Origin: Synergistales bacterium
Lineage (GTDB): Bacteria; Synergistota; Synergistia; Synergistales; Thermovirgaceae
Length of the DNA: 14,808 nt
Direction of reading: 5' to 3'
Assembly: GCA_018434645.1 (NCBI GenBank)
Contig: JAHDOX010000015.1
Coordinates: 1 to 14,808 of the forward strand
The stretch's first letter is position 1, and each line of letters opens with the position of its first letter. This document shows, piece by piece, positions 1 to 6,010 of the stretch. The position numbers and the translations under genes are program-made. The notes beneath the pieces are model-generated. The model did no database searches. It was not told where the DNA came from and saw only the letters and a list, made by a program, of their open reading frames with translations.

Positions 1-1
1 C

Positions 2-1180
2 GTAACTCGTGTTCTCTTCAGGGACGTGGCTTCGGCCTCCGATGCTGGGGACAAAGATCATACCTGTCTTCGCCAGTGTGGCCAGAATGCAAGCGTCGTG
101 TACTGCCCCGCTGTTCATCCGCCTGCAGGGGATCCCACGTTCCCTGGCCTCGGTTTCGATGATTTCTGTAATCTCCCGGGGCAAAAAGACCGCCTCCGAT
201 CCTCCGAGAAGCCGCATTTCGGATTCAACGCCATGAAGCCGGGACTGTTTTTCGAGTTCTCGACGAAAGGCTTCGACAAAATCTTCAAGGCTTGCCGTAT
301 CCACATCCCGGGCATCCAGTGAAAAACGGACCTTGCCCGGGATGACGTTCGTGACGTTGGGCTCGCAGTGTATGCGGCCCACCGTTCCTACAGTGGTGCC
401 CGAGGGTGTCTTTTGTGCAAGGTCCTCTGCGGCGGCAATCACTTTTGCTGTGGCCGCCATCGGGTCGTTCCTCAACCGCATCGGCGTAGCCCCCGCGTGG
501 TTGGCGACACCAGAAACGTCGATCTCCCAGGTCTGGATCGCGGCAATGGCTTCGACGATGCCGATGGGAAGACGTTCCGAATCCAGCACCACGCTCTGTT
601 CTATGTGCAGCTCAAGCATGGCCTTTACTTCTTCAGGCCTCAGCACCTGCCCCGGCAGTTCGTCGGGCTCGTAGCCGGCTTCTTTTGCCGCTTCGTACAT
701 GGAGACGCCACTGGCGTTTTTAAGCCTTTTAAGGTCCTCCACACTGTAACGGCCGACCATGGCTTTGCTGCCGGCAAGGGGTGTGCTGAAATTTGACCCC
801 TCTTCCTCTGAAAACACCACCAATTCCACAGGATGCCTTGTCTTTAATCCCTTCTCGACGATCGTCCTTATAGCTTCCAGCGCTCCGACGGTTCCGAGGA
901 GACCGTCGAACATCCCTCCCTGGTACACCGTATCAATGTGGGATCCCGTCATTACCGACGGCGCCTGCGAGTCAACCCCCTCAAGCCGGGCCCGAATATT
1001 TCCCACTCCATCGACAGTGACTTTCAAACCAAGTCTCGAACATTCCGAGAGCAGGTATTCCCTTGCCAGTGAATCCTCTTTCGAAAAAGAAAAACGCGTA
1101 TAACCCCGTCCCGGCGTCGCGTTGAAGCTGCAGATTGTCTCTATGTCACGCCTGATTCTCTCAACGTTCACCTCGGTCAT
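2..1180 (-). CDS. M20-family N-carbamoyl-L-amino-acid hydrolase / ureido hydrolase (3' end beyond window)
   Basis: This gene starts at an ATG at 1180 (minus strand), behind a good AGAGGTGAG ribosome site, and runs off the left edge. 393 residues are visible of a usual length of about 410. It is a zinc-dependent amidohydrolase of the HyuC/AmaB/AllC/beta-ureidopropionase group, which removes the carbamoyl group from N-carbamoyl amino acids or related ureides in the cytosol. Metal-site motifs in order: GSHIDT (H81, D83), GGMFDG (D92), SEEEG (E126/E127), LHIEQ (H192), NHAGATPM (about 228-234), NVTNVIPG (about 275-282) and GGRSHVPEE (H385). Two normally conserved positions differ: HIEQS for the usual HIEQG, and SGAVHD (357-362) for the usual SGAGHD. 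The exact substrate (hydantoin-derived carbamoyl amino acid, beta-ureidopropionate or allantoate) cannot be read from the sequence. It could act after the hydantoinase at 4650-6008, but about 3.5 kb of unrelated genes lie between them. Family certain, substrate not. Confidence 0.9.
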   Translation of the reverse strand, partial: MTEVNVERIRRDIETICSFNATPGRGYTRFSFSKEDSLAREYLLSECSRLGLKVTVDGVGNIRARLEGVDSQAPSVMTGSHIDTVYQGGMFDGLLGTVGALEAIRTIVEKGLKTRHPVELVVFSEEEGSNFSTPLAGSKAMVGRYSVEDLKRLKNASGVSMYEAAKEAGYEPDELPGQVLRPEEVKAMLELHIEQSVVLDSERLPIGIVEAIAAIQTWEIDVSGVANHAGATPMRLRNDPMAATAKVIAAAEDLAQKTPSGTTVGTVGRIHCEPNVTNVIPGKVRFSLDARDVDTASLEDFVEAFRRELEKQSRLHGVESEMRLLGGSEAVFLPREITEIIETEARERGIPCRRMNSGAVHDACILATLAKTGMIFVPSIGGRSHVPEENTSY

Positions 1181-1256
1181 AGACTCACCTCTTTTTGGCT
1201 TTTCCTGCTATTAAGCGTTAAACTTGGCATGCAATTCTTGTATTTTTGTTGATGTT

Positions 1257-1285
1257 ACGATACAAACCTTCCAAGGTTGTGTCAA
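1257..1285 (-). promoter_or_regulatory. Sigma-70-type promoter of the M20 hydrolase gene
   Basis: On the minus strand a perfect -35 hexamer TTGACA (1280-1285) is followed by a 17-nt spacer and a -10 hexamer TATCGT (1257-1262, 4 of 6 matches). Transcription would start near 1250 and leave a leader of about 70 nt before the ATG at 1180. This is the best promoter match in the 1181-1493 region. The spacer contains the inverted repeat listed separately. Confidence 0.65.
1265..1278. promoter_or_regulatory. Inverted repeat in the promoter spacer, candidate operator
   Basis: AACCTT-CC-AAGGTT is a perfect inverted repeat of two 6-nt arms with a 2-nt centre. It lies wholly between the -35 and -10 elements of the hydrolase promoter, where a bound repressor would block RNA polymerase. 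No regulator gene adjoins it, so the binding protein is unknown. Confidence 0.4.
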
Positions 1286-1318
1286 CTGTGCTAATCCAAT
1301 GCACCAGTATGAATTTAA

Positions 1319-1330
1319 CCGAATATTCGG
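1319..1330. repeat. 12-bp perfect palindrome CCGAATATTCGG
   Basis: A perfect 12-bp palindrome lies mid-intergenic and is followed on the plus strand by CTTTTTCTTT. As a hairpin it would have only a 4-bp stem, so a DNA-binding site is more likely than a terminator. It sits about 35 bp upstream of the hydrolase -35 element and about 165 bp before the csaA-like start. Confidence 0.35.
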
Positions 1331-1356
1331 CTTTTTCTTTACAACATCTCTGCATT

Positions 1357-1375
1357 CCGGATTCGTAAAATCCGG
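1357..1375. repeat. Inverted repeat CCGGATT-N5-AATCCGG
   Basis: Two perfect 7-nt arms (1357-1363 and 1369-1375) are separated by CGTAA. There is no T-tract on either side, which argues against a terminator. It could be an operator site or a small leader hairpin for the csaA-like gene. Confidence 0.35.
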
Positions 1376-1447
1376 CCTGACGGGGTAAATTGAGTGACAG
1401 ACCTGGCGTAATCTAACCTGGGCCCTAAAGCAAGCGGCCAGGCCACA

Positions 1448-1474
1448 TCGGGCTCCGGTTGAAAAAGGACCCGA
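1448..1474 (+). promoter_or_regulatory. Leader hairpin just upstream of the csaA-like ribosome site
   Basis: TCGGG-C-TCC (1448-1456) pairs with GGA-CCCGA (1467-1474), giving 8 base pairs with one bulged C and a 10-nt loop. The ribosome site AAAGGAG begins only 5 nt after it. It might affect translation start or mRNA stability. This is a sequence-only prediction and such stems occur by chance. Confidence 0.25.
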
Positions 1475-1493
1475 CTTGAAAGGAGCAAGGGAT

Positions 1494-1853
1494 ATGCCGG
1501 AAAAAGGACAGGGAGGAAGAATTTCTTTTGAGGATTTCGAAAAAGTGGACATGCGGATCGGCAAAATAGTCGAAGTGGAGGACTTCCCGAGGGCGAGAAA
1601 ACCATCCTACAGGGTAAAAATCGATTTCGGGGAAGAGATCGGCATCAAAAAATCGAGCCTTCAGGCGAAACAAGACTACTCCAAAGAGGAAATGCTCGGC
1701 CGCTACGTGGTTTGCGTAATAAATTTCGAGCCCAAAAACATAGCAGGCTTTTTTTCTGAAGTCCTCGTCCTCGGCGTGCCCCACGAAGACGGAGGCCTTT
1801 CGCTCCTTGAACCGGGCAGGAAGCCCGTTCCACTGGGGGCAAGAGTTTACTGA
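1494..1853 (+). CDS. csaA: CsaA-like tRNA-binding-domain protein
   Basis: This 119-residue protein is a single OB-fold tRNA-binding domain, the usual size of CsaA proteins (about 110 residues). Recognisable family segments are the VDMRIGKIVEVEDFPRARKP stretch near residues 18-37, EIGIKKSSLQ (48-57) and NFEPKNIAGFFSEVLVLG (77-94). Family members are cytosolic dimers with proposed chaperone, secretion-related or tRNA-binding roles, and their true job is unsettled. The ATG at 1494 is chosen because AAAGGAG (1479-1485) precedes it by 8 nt; an in-frame TTG at 1476 overlaps that ribosome site and is unlikely. Its stop overlaps the stop of the convergent membrane-protein gene by 7 nt, and no terminator separates them. 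Confidence 0.88.
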   Translation: MPEKGQGGRISFEDFEKVDMRIGKIVEVEDFPRARKPSYRVKIDFGEEIGIKKSSLQAKQDYSKEEMLGRYVVCVINFEPKNIAGFFSEVLVLGVPHEDGGLSLLEPGRKPVPLGARVY

Positions 1854-2578
1854 AACGCAGCCTCCCGGACTTTTTCAGCGGCTGACCGCTTTCGCCTCAT
1901 ACATTCTGCGGCAAAGGTGAGCACTTTTTCCGGCTCCATGGTGGTAAAGGCCAGCTCCCGTATGGCGCCTTCTTCAAGACGCAAGACGACCCTGGGCAGG
2001 CCCGCGCTGTAGGTTATCCTCCAGTACCCGCCGGGAAGGTTTTGCATGCGGATACCGTAAAGGTTTTTGGCCTCGTCTTTCGCCCGGACTACGTAGGCGT
2101 CCGTTACGTCGGCCCAGTCGGCCTGGAAGTTGAACATGCCGAAACGTACTACCACGTCGTTGAAGGTGATGCGGATCGAAAGAATCGAAAAATTTACCAG
2201 AAGGAAGAAAAAGATTACAGCCAGAAAGACAAGCATCGAGCGCGACGCCGCGGTCTGAGGATCGGCTGGGCGGATCGATACAGCAAGAATTCCCGTTGCC
2301 ACACAGGCTAATGCGAAAAAGGCGAAAAGCTTTTTCACGAACAGCCGCTCGCGGTATATTTCCTGCCTCAAAAGCCCCGAATACTCCAGCTCTCCGGCGC
2401 GGATGTGGCGCTGCTCCTCAAGCTGCCTTTTGCCAAGTTTTTCCATCCGCTCGGGCTTCTTTTTCTTGCCTGTTTCCCCGGTGTTTTTCCCCGCTGCGGA
2501 AGGTGTGGAAGACTGAGCCTTCCTCCTGGCGATCCACGGACCAAAGATGGGACCACCCCCGAAAAAACCAAGCGGCAT
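1847..2578 (-). CDS. Membrane protein with two TM segments and a PH-like C-terminal domain, function unknown
   Basis: I do not recognise this gene by name. The 243-residue protein has a basic, low-complexity N-terminal part (a run of lysines near 38-41), a charged amphipathic stretch (about 45-80) and two hydrophobic segments at about 83-102 and 115-134. The soluble C-terminal half (about 136-226) is rich in beta-strands and resembles bacterial PH-like domains that follow a TM pair: a conserved-looking YGIR...GYWRITYSAG stretch, then VVLRLEEG. The topology suggests both termini in the cytosol. The ATG at 2578 is chosen because GGGGGTGA precedes it by about 6 nt and a TATAAT lies just upstream. 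A start further upstream (2674) would run through that promoter. No enzyme motif is visible. Confidence 0.75.
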   Translation of the reverse strand: MPLGFFGGGPIFGPWIARRKAQSSTPSAAGKNTGETGKKKKPERMEKLGKRQLEEQRHIRAGELEYSGLLRQEIYRERLFVKKLFAFFALACVATGILAVSIRPADPQTAASRSMLVFLAVIFFFLLVNFSILSIRITFNDVVVRFGMFNFQADWADVTDAYVVRAKDEAKNLYGIRMQNLPGGYWRITYSAGLPRVVLRLEEGAIRELAFTTMEPEKVLTFAAECMRRKRSAAEKVREAAFQ

Positions 2579-2597
2579 AGCCTTCACCCCCGCATAT

Positions 2598-2625
2598 ATT
2601 ATAGGCCCTTCCTTTGCCCTGTTAC
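2598..2625 (-). promoter_or_regulatory. Promoter of the PH-like membrane-protein gene
   Basis: On the minus strand GTAACA (2620-2625, 4 of 6) is followed by a 16-nt spacer and a perfect TATAAT (2598-2603). The start point near 2591 leaves a leader of only about a dozen nt carrying the GGGGGTGA ribosome site, which supports the ATG at 2578. Confidence 0.55.
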
Positions 2626-2661
2626 TACGATACACCATCGGACGGCGAACGGAGAATATTT

Positions 2662-2675
2662 GTTGCATATACAAC
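2662..2675. promoter_or_regulatory. Palindrome GTTGcATATaCAAC over the -35 element, candidate MarR operator
   Basis: This 14-bp near-palindrome is symmetrical except for one mismatched pair and covers the -35 region of the MATE-MarR promoter. MarR-family regulators commonly bind AT-rich palindromes of this size in their own promoters, and a marR gene is the second gene of this operon. The assignment to that protein is inference. Confidence 0.45.
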
Positions 2676-2691
2676 TATATTGGGCTATAAT
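2663..2691 (+). promoter_or_regulatory. Promoter of the MATE-MarR operon
   Basis: TTGCAT (2663-2668) is followed by a 17-nt spacer and a perfect TATAAT (2686-2691). Transcription would begin near 2698, about 35 nt before the coding region. This promoter is back to back with the one for the minus-strand membrane protein. Its -35 element lies inside a near-perfect palindrome. Confidence 0.6.
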
Positions 2692-2726
2692 TTCGGGGCG
2701 AAATTGAAAAGATCCGGCAACGGATC

Positions 2727-2734
2727 GGGAGGTG
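2727..2734 (+). promoter_or_regulatory. Strong ribosome site GGGAGGTG that makes the MATE start ambiguous
   Basis: This is the best ribosome-binding match in the leader, yet it overlaps the in-frame GTG at 2732 and lies 24 nt before the first in-frame ATG (2759). It would ideally serve a CTG at 2741, 6 nt downstream. The ATG at 2759 has its own weaker site, AGGGA (2750-2754). Confidence 0.4.
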
Positions 2735-4102
2735 TCCATACTGAGCAAAAGGGAACACATGCTCTCCCGGGAATCGATAGGAAGCCTCATCTGGAAGCTT
2801 TCTTTTCCTGCCATGGTGGGCATGTTCGTCAACGGCCTCTATAACCTGGTCGACACCATATACATAGGACACGGCATCGGCTCTATGGGGGTGGCGGGCC
2901 TGTCCGTTGCACATCCGGTGCAGATGATTATAGGCGGTATGGGCGCGATGCTCGGAATCGGGACGGCGTCTCTCATATCCAGAAGCCTCGGGGCAAAGGA
3001 CTACGAGCGCGCCAGGTGGGCTTTCGGAAACAACATTCTGGCAATTCTCGCTATGGGTCTTTTGTTCATGATTTGCGGAACGGTCTTTTTGAAGCCCATC
3101 CTGAGGTCTTTCGGCGCCACGGAGGCGATCATGCCTTATGCATCGGAATACATGGGCGTAATCTTTCTTGGAAGCCCCCTGATTTTGACCACCATGTCCA
3201 TGAACAACGTCATCCGCTCCGAGGGAGCGGCAAAAACCGCCATGTGGAGCATGCTGATCGGGGCCCTGACGAACATTGTCCTTGACCCGATCTTCATCTT
3301 CACCTTGGGAATGGGCATCCGCGGCGCAGCCGTGGCGACCGTTCTTTCGAGGGTTGCCGCCATAATCTGGATCGCACGGTTTTTCAGGTCGGGGAAAAGC
3401 CTTGTAACCATATCGGCTGCCGATATGAAGCCCCGTCCTGAAGTTTTGCGGGAGATAATCACCGTGGGTTTTCCCGCCCTGCTCCACCACGCTTCGTCAA
3501 GCCTGGTTTTCGGGTTCATAAACCAGCTGGCCGCCTTTTACGGCGGTGACATTGCCGTAGCCGTTTTCGGCATCAGCAACAGGGTCATCATCTTCACTGC
3601 CATGCCCGTTATAGGCATCGCCCAGGGCGTGCAGCCCATAGTGGGGTACAATTACGGGGCCGGCTTCTACCACAGGGCCGTTGAGGCCATAAAGGCATCC
3701 CAGAGAATCGCCCTGGCCTTCTGTTCGGCCACAACGGTTTCGATCCTGTTGTTCCCCGAACCGGTACTTAAAATCTTTACGACAGACCCAAGGCTGCTCG
3801 AGATAGGCCCTCACGCCATCAGGCTGATGGTGGCGGGATTCTTCCTGGCGGGCTTCAACAAGGTAGGGGGATCCGTCTTCCAGGCCCTCGGCAAGGCAAG
3901 GCCGGCTTTCATCGTAAACATGTCAAGGCCTATCCTGTTTTTCGTCCCTCTCCTTTTGATACTGCCTAAATTTATCGGCCTGGACGGCCTTTGGCTCTCC
4001 TTTGCGGTAGCCGACGTTCTTTCTTTCGTCCTTACGGTGTTTTTGCTCCTTCCCGAGACGAGGAATCTCAAATCCCTTGAAGCTTCGACCGAGGGGGCAT
4101 GA
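2732..4102 (+). CDS. MATE-family multidrug/cation exporter
   Basis: This inner-membrane protein of up to 456 residues has about 12 hydrophobic segments in two homologous halves (roughly 15-180 and 235-440). It belongs to the MATE family of Na+- or H+-coupled exporters of organic cations and drugs. Typical family segments are FVNGLYNLVDTIYIG in TM1-TM2, PVQMIIGGMGAMLGIG, the NVIRSEG/LTNIVLDPIFIF region, and in the second half GIAQGVQPIVGYNYGAG and FQALGKARPAF. The start is uncertain: GTG 2732, CTG 2741 with the best ribosome site, or ATG 2759. The longer form is kept because KREHML before the first TM resembles the N-terminus of relatives. It forms an operon with a marR gene 4 nt downstream, which suggests ligand-induced expression. 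The substrate cannot be inferred. Confidence 0.93.
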   Translation: MSILSKREHMLSRESIGSLIWKLSFPAMVGMFVNGLYNLVDTIYIGHGIGSMGVAGLSVAHPVQMIIGGMGAMLGIGTASLISRSLGAKDYERARWAFGNNILAILAMGLLFMICGTVFLKPILRSFGATEAIMPYASEYMGVIFLGSPLILTTMSMNNVIRSEGAAKTAMWSMLIGALTNIVLDPIFIFTLGMGIRGAAVATVLSRVAAIIWIARFFRSGKSLVTISAADMKPRPEVLREIITVGFPALLHHASSSLVFGFINQLAAFYGGDIAVAVFGISNRVIIFTAMPVIGIAQGVQPIVGYNYGAGFYHRAVEAIKASQRIALAFCSATTVSILLFPEPVLKIFTTDPRLLEIGPHAIRLMVAGFFLAGFNKVGGSVFQALGKARPAFIVNMSRPILFFVPLLLILPKFIGLDGLWLSFAVADVLSFVLTVFLLLPETRNLKSLEASTEGA

Positions 4103-4106
4103 GGAT

Positions 4107-4604
4107 ATGGAAGAATCCTTTGGCAAGTGGATTTCCATAATCCACCGGAACCTCTGCGCCTACATTAACCAAAGCCTTCCGGGATGCGACATTGGCTACG
4201 GCGCGAAACGCTTCCTGGTAGAGATCGCCTTGTCGCCCGGCCTTACCCAGGACGAGGTTTCGGAAAGGCTCTTTATGGACAAAACCACCACCGCCAGAGC
4301 CGTTAAAGACCTCGAGGAAAAAGGGTACATCACCCGGGAAAGGGACGCAGAAGACAAGCGGTGCAGGCGGCTTTGGCCCACGGAAAAGGGCAAGGTCTTC
4401 GCTCCACAGGTGCTCGCCGCCCGAAAAAAGGCTCAGAAGGCCCTCTCCAGGGGCTTCTCGGAAGCAGAGCGCAGGCAGCTCGCGGAGTGGCTGAAACGCC
4501 TTTCCGAAAACGCGGTGCTACTTCGGACGGGAGGGCCGCCGCAGGAAAAGTCGCATCCCGACCCAGACACTACAGAGGCCGCCGTCTCCGCAAAGAGCAC
4601 ATGA
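4107..4604 (+). CDS. MarR-family transcriptional regulator
   Basis: This 165-residue protein carries a winged helix-turn-helix in its central part. The segment LTQDEVSERLFMDKTTTARA (about 46-65) is the recognition helix-turn-helix region, followed by VKDLEEKGYITRERDAEDKR (the wing, with the family DxxDxR-type element) and LWPTEKGK. The rest forms the dimerisation helices, and a polar tail of about 25 residues is unstructured. MarR proteins usually repress their own operon and a linked exporter until a small aromatic ligand binds. The ATG at 4107 lies 4 nt after the MATE stop, and AGGGGG at the end of the MATE gene serves as its ribosome site. It probably controls the MATE operon through the palindrome at 2662-2675 (inference). 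Confidence 0.92.
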   Translation: MEESFGKWISIIHRNLCAYINQSLPGCDIGYGAKRFLVEIALSPGLTQDEVSERLFMDKTTTARAVKDLEEKGYITRERDAEDKRCRRLWPTEKGKVFAPQVLAARKKAQKALSRGFSEAERRQLAEWLKRLSENAVLLRTGGPPQEKSHPDPDTTEAAVSAKST

Positions 4605-4634
4605 GCCGTGGCAACTACACTCGGTAGATCCCCT

Positions 4635-4656
4635 GGCGCGCCTGCGCCTTCATTTT
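4635..4656 (+). terminator. Possible weak terminator of the MATE-MarR operon
   Basis: GGCGC-GCCT-GCGCC (4635-4648) forms a 5-bp GC stem with a 4-nt loop, followed by TTCATTTT on the plus strand. It lies in the 45-bp gap between the convergent marR and hyuA stops. On the minus strand no T-run follows, so it would not end the hyuA transcript efficiently. Confidence 0.4.
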
Positions 4657-6008
4657 GAAGAAAAACCGACAAACCGGCCTCGACCTTGACTTCCCAGGAT
4701 CTCCCCATCCTGCGCTATTATTTGACCCCTGGAAATGGTACAGGTAGTTTTGCCCGTAACGCGCATGCCCTCGTAAGGTGAGAAATCGACGGCCATGTGC
4801 AGATCCTGCGCCGAGATCGCCCAATCAATTCCAGGATCGAGCAGGACAATATCGGCATCCGACCCCGGCAAGAGGGTCCCCTTGCGTGGATACCAACCCA
4901 TGAACCTCGCGGGAGCGGAAGCAGTAACCCTTACAAAATCCTCCAGGGAAAGAATCCCGGCCTTCACACCCTCGGAAAAAAGGAGAGCCATCAACATCTC
5001 GACGCCAGGGAGTCCATAGGGGAGAGCGGTGAAAGATCCCTTCCAGGTCTTCTGCTCTCTCGTGAAGGGGCAATGATCGGTGGCTACGAAATTGATTTCT
5101 CTTTCGGCCAGCCCACGCCATAAGCGGCGGTTGTCTGCCTCTTTTTTCAGGCTCGGGCTTGCCGAGAAAAGATGCCCTTCAGGCCTGCCGTAGACTTCTT
5201 CGGTGAGAAGAAGGTACTGCGGACAGGTCTCACAGCTTAAAGGCGTCCCCAACCGCCTTTGCAAGAGGACCTCCTCTAGCCCGAGGCCGGAACTCAGGTG
5301 CACCACGTGAACCCGCGCGCCTGTCCTTCGGGCCATCCACGAAACCGTCGACACCGCCAGGGCCTCGCATTCGTCAGGGCGGGTAAAAGCAAGGTTTCGC
5401 ATGTCGCTAATCCCGTCTTCGGGAAGCTCTTCGAGCAATCTGTGGATGATGTCGTCATCCTCGGCATGCACCAACGCCTTGCCCCGCAGCGAGGAAATCT
5501 CGCGGAAAGCTTCGAGCAGGGCGCCGTTTCTGGTCCGACGACCCGAATCGCCATAGGCGGTAAAAAACTTGAAGGTTCCGAGCCCCTTTCCCAAAACGGC
5601 TGCCATTTCCTCTGGGCGTTTTTCGTTCCAGCCCACGATCTCGCAGTGAAAGGAATAGTCGATGACAGCCGGAGAGGCCGTTTCCAGCCTGGTTTCAAGG
5701 TCATTCGCAAGGGTGGTTTCGGGGCTCCCTGCCGTAAAATCCACGATGGTGGTTATTCCACCGCACGCAGCCGCTGCCGTTCCCGTGAAGAAATCGTCGC
5801 TGGAGCACGTCCCCCCCACGGGAAGAGCCATGTGAGTGTGAATGTCGATGCCTCCGGGCAAAACATATTGCCCCTCGGCTGAGATCTCCCTTTTGCCCCT
5901 CAGGTCTTTGCCTATGGCTGCAACGGTCTCTCCCTCCACCGCGAGGTCCCCTTCGAATCTGAAGCCTTCCGTTACGATTACTCCATTTTTTATGACCAGA
6001 TCATACAT
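4650..6008 (-). CDS. hyuA: D-hydantoinase / dihydropyrimidinase, HyuA (YgeZ)-like
   Basis: This 452-residue cyclic amidohydrolase opens hydantoin or dihydropyrimidine rings to N-carbamoyl products in the cytosol. The binuclear zinc site is complete: H57 and H59 in GGIDIHTH, carboxylated lysine K147 in GTFKFF, H181 in LVHAEDDD, H237 in VHVVHLSS and D311 in FVATDHCPF. The segments DDFFTGTAAAACGG (71-84), ECEALAV, GLGLEEV, YGLPGVE and GRGRF near the C-terminus resemble E. coli HyuA/YgeZ, a hydantoinase active on D-phenylhydantoin. HAEDDD replaces the usual HAENGD. The ATG at 6008 is preceded by AAGGAAGGA and lies 2 nt after the permease stop, so the genes are translationally linked. A reading frame continues upstream to 6458 but is only open space inside the permease gene. 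It is the last gene of the operon; the natural substrate is unknown. Confidence 0.92.
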   Translation of the reverse strand: MYDLVIKNGVIVTEGFRFEGDLAVEGETVAAIGKDLRGKREISAEGQYVLPGGIDIHTHMALPVGGTCSSDDFFTGTAAAACGGITTIVDFTAGSPETTLANDLETRLETASPAVIDYSFHCEIVGWNEKRPEEMAAVLGKGLGTFKFFTAYGDSGRRTRNGALLEAFREISSLRGKALVHAEDDDIIHRLLEELPEDGISDMRNLAFTRPDECEALAVSTVSWMARRTGARVHVVHLSSGLGLEEVLLQRRLGTPLSCETCPQYLLLTEEVYGRPEGHLFSASPSLKKEADNRRLWRGLAEREINFVATDHCPFTREQKTWKGSFTALPYGLPGVEMLMALLFSEGVKAGILSLEDFVRVTASAPARFMGWYPRKGTLLPGSDADIVLLDPGIDWAISAQDLHMAVDFSPYEGMRVTGKTTCTISRGQIIAQDGEILGSQGRGRFVGFSSK

Positions 6009-6010
6009 TT

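Larger units (their letters stand above)
1181..1493. other. Divergent intergenic region, no gene seen
   Basis: This 313-bp stretch separates the start of the M20 hydrolase gene (minus) from the start of the csaA-like gene (plus). It holds the hydrolase promoter and three inverted repeats, plus a hairpin just ahead of the csaA-like start. No convincing sigma-70 promoter was found for the plus-strand gene: the best guess, TTGAGT then TAACCT 18 nt later near 1392-1421, is weak. The short reading frames here have no ribosome site and no recognisable protein. AT content is higher than in the flanking genes, as expected for a promoter region. Confidence 0.6.

Noticed and set aside
1319..1343. CCGAATATTCGG followed by CTTTTTCTTT as a terminator
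   Set aside because: The stem would be only about 4 bp with an AT loop, and it lies between two divergent gene starts where nothing needs terminating.
1211..1605. Short minus-strand frames in and beside the intergenic region
   Set aside because: They overlap the csaA-like gene antisense and the hydrolase promoter, and they show no ribosome site or recognisable product.
2675..3490. 271-codon open frame on the minus strand
   Set aside because: It is antisense to the MATE gene, with a His- and Gly-rich nonsense composition and no ribosome site.
4635..4642. GGCGCGCC palindrome
   Set aside because: It is a restriction-site-like octamer that arises within a GC-rich hairpin. It has no independent meaning here.
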